Shown here piece by piece: positions 61,225-64,000 of a stretch of DNA of 64,000 nucleotides. The DNA is from Clostridium bovifaecis. GTDB taxonomy: Bacteria > Bacillota > Clostridia > Clostridiales > Clostridiaceae. Position 1 is the stretch's first letter. Each line of letters starts with the position of its first letter. The translations under genes were made by a program, and so were the position numbers. The stretch lies in the NCBI GenBank assembly GCA_009738435.1, contig CP046522.1, positions 837,249 through 901,248 of the forward strand. The letters run 5' to 3'. Under the pieces are notes generated by a model that worked only from the letters and a program-made list of their open reading frames with translations, had not been told where the DNA came from and did no database searches.

Positions 61225-63678
61225 ATGAACTTAAATATGGAACAAAAGAAATTAATACAGTCTAAGCCGCAAGGACATGCCTTAATAAAAGGGGTAGCAG
61301 GCTCTGGAAAAACCACTGTAGCAATTTATAAAATACCATTTTTGTTAAACAATTATTGTTTCAATGAGGATGATTATATTCTCATGGTAACTTTTAATAA
61401 AACATTAATTAACTACTTAGAGCATTTATATAAAAAGGTAGAGAATGAAGAACAGCAGATGAGCTTATATTCACTAATGAGTGGAGAAAAAGAAAGAGTA
61501 CACCTTAAAAATATTGATAAGATTATCTATGCCTATTTTCAAGAGTATAAAAAGGAAAATAAGCTTAAATATAATTTGACTGCAGATAAAAAAATAACCG
61601 TAAATACTTTAAAAAGATCTATGGCGAAAATAAGTAAGAAATATCCAGAGGAAGATATATTTGAGCAGACAAATGTTCAGTTTCTTATGGACGAAATTGA
61701 TTGGATAAAATCCTGTAACTATATGAATCTTGAGGAGTACCAAAATGTAGATAGAATAGGAAGGACGAGCCAGAAGAATATCCAAGGGCCTCAAAAGCTT
61801 AGGAAGAATTCAGAGAGAAGAAAACATATTTTTGAATTGATGCTGCTTTATAATGAAGAATTAAGAAATCAGGGATACATTGATTTTAAAGATATGGCAT
61901 TAATGGCACTTCAGCAAATAAAAAAGTGTCCTAGAAGTAAATATACTCATATAATTGTAGATGAAAGTCAGGATTTAACAAGAGTCCAAATTGAAATTCT
62001 AAAAGAAATGTACAATGGAAAAGATTATTCAAGCATAATTTTTGTAGCAGATACAGCTCAAAATATTTATCCTCACAGCTGGCTTGTGAAGGGAAGAAGT
62101 TTTTCTAGTATAGGCTTTGATATGACAGGAAAAAGTAATATTTTATCTAAGAATTATAGAACCACAACTCAAATTGCAGAAGCTGCGTATAGCTTAGTAG
62201 AAAATGATCCCAATGTTATTGAAGATGAAAACTATGTTAAGCCATCATTGATAGATAGAGAAGGTTCTTACCCTGTATATAAACATTTTAATAATGATAG
62301 TGAGCAAATAGATTTTATAATAGATCAGATAAAAAACAAAATACTAAAAAGCTTCACATTAAAAGATATTGCTATAATTGCTAAAAACAAAGTAATCTTA
62401 TCTAGTATAAAACAAAAGCTGTTGGCTGCAAATATTGCCGCAAGTGAAATAACCAGTAATGATGGAGATTTTAATACAAACTCGGTAAAGCTTTTAACCC
62501 TTCATTCTATAAAAGGATTAGAATTCCCTGTAGTATTTATAGCTGGAATAAATGAAGGGGTAATACCTTATCTATCTTATAAGGATGAAAGCGAAAAGGA
62601 ATATCAGGAATCCATAGAAAGAAAAATTCTTTATGTTGGTATGACAAGGGCAAATGAACTTTTATATATGACTAGCAGTGGAAGACCTTCGAAATTTATT
62701 AATGAGATAAATCCAAAGCTTCTAAAGATAAAGGAAAACTGCAATATTAGCAAATTCTATAACATAAATCAAGTAGAAAACTACATATACAAAGAGAGAA
62801 TAGTAGATATATATTCAAAGGAAGAAAAAGTTAGACAGTGGATATTAAAAGAGCTTAGAGATAATTATAAATATCCTCTTGGACTTGTAGATATAGAATA
62901 CAAAATCAACAGCTTCTCAAAGGTAGGCTTTGTAGATATTGTTGTAATCATTTATAAGGACAATAAAAGAATACCATATATATTCATAGAAACTAAAGCA
63001 CCCAATATGGGTATAGAGGATGCGCTAGGTCAGTTAAAAAGCTACATGAGTACCTCAAGTACCTGCCACTATGGAATAGCTACGGATGGTAATAGTATAA
63101 CTATAATTGATAAAGATCTTAATGAGATTGATGATATACCATACTTTAACACAAATATGCTACCTTCTTCCATAAGCAATTATAAATATTTAGATATTAA
63201 GCATAACAAGACCTTCAATTTTATGAAAGATGATTCTTTGCAAGGAGAGTTAACCTTAAAAAATGAAGGTATATCTATAGAATTCAAAGAAGATAGGCTA
63301 AAGAGAATTCCTGTCTATGGTAATATAGCAGCTGGGATACCTATACAAATGAATGAAGAAATAGAAAGTAAATTGCATCTGCCTCTAGAATGGTTTTCTC
63401 AAAATGAACAATATTTTGTGCTAAAAGTAAAGGGAGATAGTATGATAGGAGCAAATATTAATAGCGGAGATTATGTGATTATAAAGGCGCAAAGTACCGC
63501 AGATAATAGAGACATAGTTGCTGCAGCTGATGGAGAAAAAGCTACCTTAAAGAGGTTTACTAAGATGGGAGATTCAGTTATTTTAATGCCAGAGAATCCA
63601 AACTATGAGCCTATAATGCTCCGAAGTGAAGATGCAAGGATAATGGGGGTAGCTGTGGGGGTTTGGAAAAAGGAGTAG
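61225..63678 (+). CDS. Fusion protein: UvrD/Rep-type helicase + PD-(D/E)xK nuclease + LexA-type S24 autoprotease
   Basis: Protein of 817 residues with three modules. (1) SF1 helicase, about 1-500: Walker A GVAGSGKTT (23-31), DESQD (246-250), LTLHSIKGLEF (425-434), VGMTRA (471-476). (2) Nuclease-like domain resembling the N-terminus of type I restriction R subunits, about 535-625: GFVDIVVI with Asp571 and IFIETKAP with Glu589 and Lys591. (3) LexA/UmuD-like domain, about 690-817: possible scissile Ala703-Gly704 in NIAAGIPI, Ser739 in KGDSM, Lys776 in ATLKRF. All catalytic residues I looked for are present. There is no DNA-binding helix-turn-helix. The likely role is a DNA-processing enzyme whose activity changes on self-cleavage after DNA damage or phage attack; that is inference. 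A nuclease-like gene follows at once. Confidence 0.85.
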   Translation: MNLNMEQKKLIQSKPQGHALIKGVAGSGKTTVAIYKIPFLLNNYCFNEDDYILMVTFNKTLINYLEHLYKKVENEEQQMSLYSLMSGEKERVHLKNIDKIIYAYFQEYKKENKLKYNLTADKKITVNTLKRSMAKISKKYPEEDIFEQTNVQFLMDEIDWIKSCNYMNLEEYQNVDRIGRTSQKNIQGPQKLRKNSERRKHIFELMLLYNEELRNQGYIDFKDMALMALQQIKKCPRSKYTHIIVDESQDLTRVQIEILKEMYNGKDYSSIIFVADTAQNIYPHSWLVKGRSFSSIGFDMTGKSNILSKNYRTTTQIAEAAYSLVENDPNVIEDENYVKPSLIDREGSYPVYKHFNNDSEQIDFIIDQIKNKILKSFTLKDIAIIAKNKVILSSIKQKLLAANIAASEITSNDGDFNTNSVKLLTLHSIKGLEFPVVFIAGINEGVIPYLSYKDESEKEYQESIERKILYVGMTRANELLYMTSSGRPSKFINEINPKLLKIKENCNISKFYNINQVENYIYKERIVDIYSKEEKVRQWILKELRDNYKYPLGLVDIEYKINSFSKVGFVDIVVIIYKDNKRIPYIFIETKAPNMGIEDALGQLKSYMSTSSTCHYGIATDGNSITIIDKDLNEIDDIPYFNTNMLPSSISNYKYLDIKHNKTFNFMKDDSLQGELTLKNEGISIEFKEDRLKRIPVYGNIAAGIPIQMNEEIESKLHLPLEWFSQNEQYFVLKVKGDSMIGANINSGDYVIIKAQSTADNRDIVAAADGEKATLKRFTKMGDSVILMPENPNYEPIMLRSEDARIMGVAVGVWKKE

Positions 63679-63693
63679 GTGGAAATAAAGCAG

Positions 63694-64000
63694 ATGAATA
63701 ATATTATTGATACTTCAATTGATATTTTATCCTCTAAAGAAATAGAAACTAGTATTTTGCCTAATAGTAGCAAAGTTGATTCGAGAACTTTTTCAAGACT
63801 TCTTGATGATGATAGAATGGTAGCCAGCTATAAAATGTATTGGCTGCTTGGAATATTAGAAGAGGTAAGCTTAGGCAAAACTGAAATTGAATTCAATAGA
63901 ATTATAGCTAGGATGATAGTTGGAGCTTGGTATCCTACTATGCAGTATAAATTAAGCTTCGGAATGTTTGATAATTTAAAAAAGCCTATAAATTATGTTG
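63694..64000 (+). CDS. Probable HNH-type nuclease-associated protein, N-terminal part only
   Basis: The open frame runs off the right edge after about 100 residues. The visible part, FSRLLDDDRMVASYKMYWLL, GILEEVSLGKTEIEFNRIIA and RMIVGAWYPTMQYKLSFGMF, resembles the N-terminus of a group of bacterial HNH endonuclease proteins (pattern SYK.YW......E and RM...AWYP...YKLSFG). The HNH motif itself would lie beyond the window. ATG 63694 is listed; GTG 63679 directly after the helicase stop is also possible. The close spacing (15 bases or less) implies one operon with the helicase-nuclease-LexA gene. Confidence 0.55.
   Translation, partial: MNNIIDTSIDILSSKEIETSILPNSSKVDSRTFSRLLDDDRMVASYKMYWLLGILEEVSLGKTEIEFNRIIARMIVGAWYPTMQYKLSFGMFDNLKKPINYV

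Overview
The window is AT-rich, codes almost entirely on the plus strand, and reads as chromosomal DNA of a spore-forming anaerobe of the genus Clostridium or a close relative. Supporting signs are the complete anaerobic (cobalt-early) cobalamin pathway, a CotF-type spore coat protein, T-box, S-box and B12 leaders, GGAGG-type ribosome binding sites with many TTG/GTG starts, and several poly-ferredoxin proteins. No rRNA, tRNA, CRISPR array or intact prophage was seen.
Layout. 1-300: minus-strand T-box leader whose gene lies left of the window. 477-4405: RpiR regulator, family 4 phospho-alpha-glucosidase and maltose-type PTS IIBC, a maltose/alpha-glucoside unit. 4945-5634: RluF. 5794-9599: promoter, SAM-I riboswitch and a sulfonate-type ABC transporter (binding protein frameshifted) with a QueG-like ferredoxin protein. 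9792-17346: secreted helical protein, iron alcohol dehydrogenase, Staygreen homologue, frameshifted SNF2/SWIM helicase, YfcE, broken SEC-C gene, Uma2 nuclease. 17548-20667: ECF sigma/anti-sigma pair, then a REP-associated transposase flanked by its palindromes and a truncated nucleotidyltransferase.
20770-39972: one long cobalamin operon with its own promoter and B12 riboswitch: cobT-cobC-cobU-cobS-cbiK-cbiP-cbiA-cbiC-cbiD-cbiE-cbiT-cbiL-cbiF-cbiG-cbiJ-cbiH-cbiB-cobD-cbiM-cbiN-cbiQ-pduX-cobO. It covers cobalt import, cobalt insertion, corrin ring building, adenosylation, the aminopropanol arm and nucleotide-loop assembly. No cbiO is present, and cbiA and cbiC are frameshifted as written.
40269-51935: soluble zinc-sensing chemoreceptor, SstT interrupted by a 65-bp tandem duplication, GNAT enzyme, a TetR-controlled ABC efflux unit (ATPase, FtsX permease, HlyD-type adaptor), IseA-like protein and membrane poly-ferredoxin. 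52247-58527: ComEC-like secreted metallo-hydrolase with DUF3006 partner, a DnaD/DnaB-like replication pair, two lipoproteins (one frameshifted), and a gene-free stretch with a strong promoter and terminator that may make a non-coding RNA. 58704-60933: methyltransferase, decayed DNA, CotF-like coat protein, MazG-like pyrophosphohydrolase. 61225-64000: a fusion of UvrD-type helicase, PD-(D/E)xK nuclease and LexA-type autoprotease, followed by a nuclease-like gene cut by the window edge. This last pair is the best candidate for an undescribed genome-defence or damage-response system.
Several otherwise conserved genes are broken by small indels. At least four of these fit gain or loss of one TA dinucleotide in a short TA run, so they are either sequence errors of one kind or real repeat slippage.
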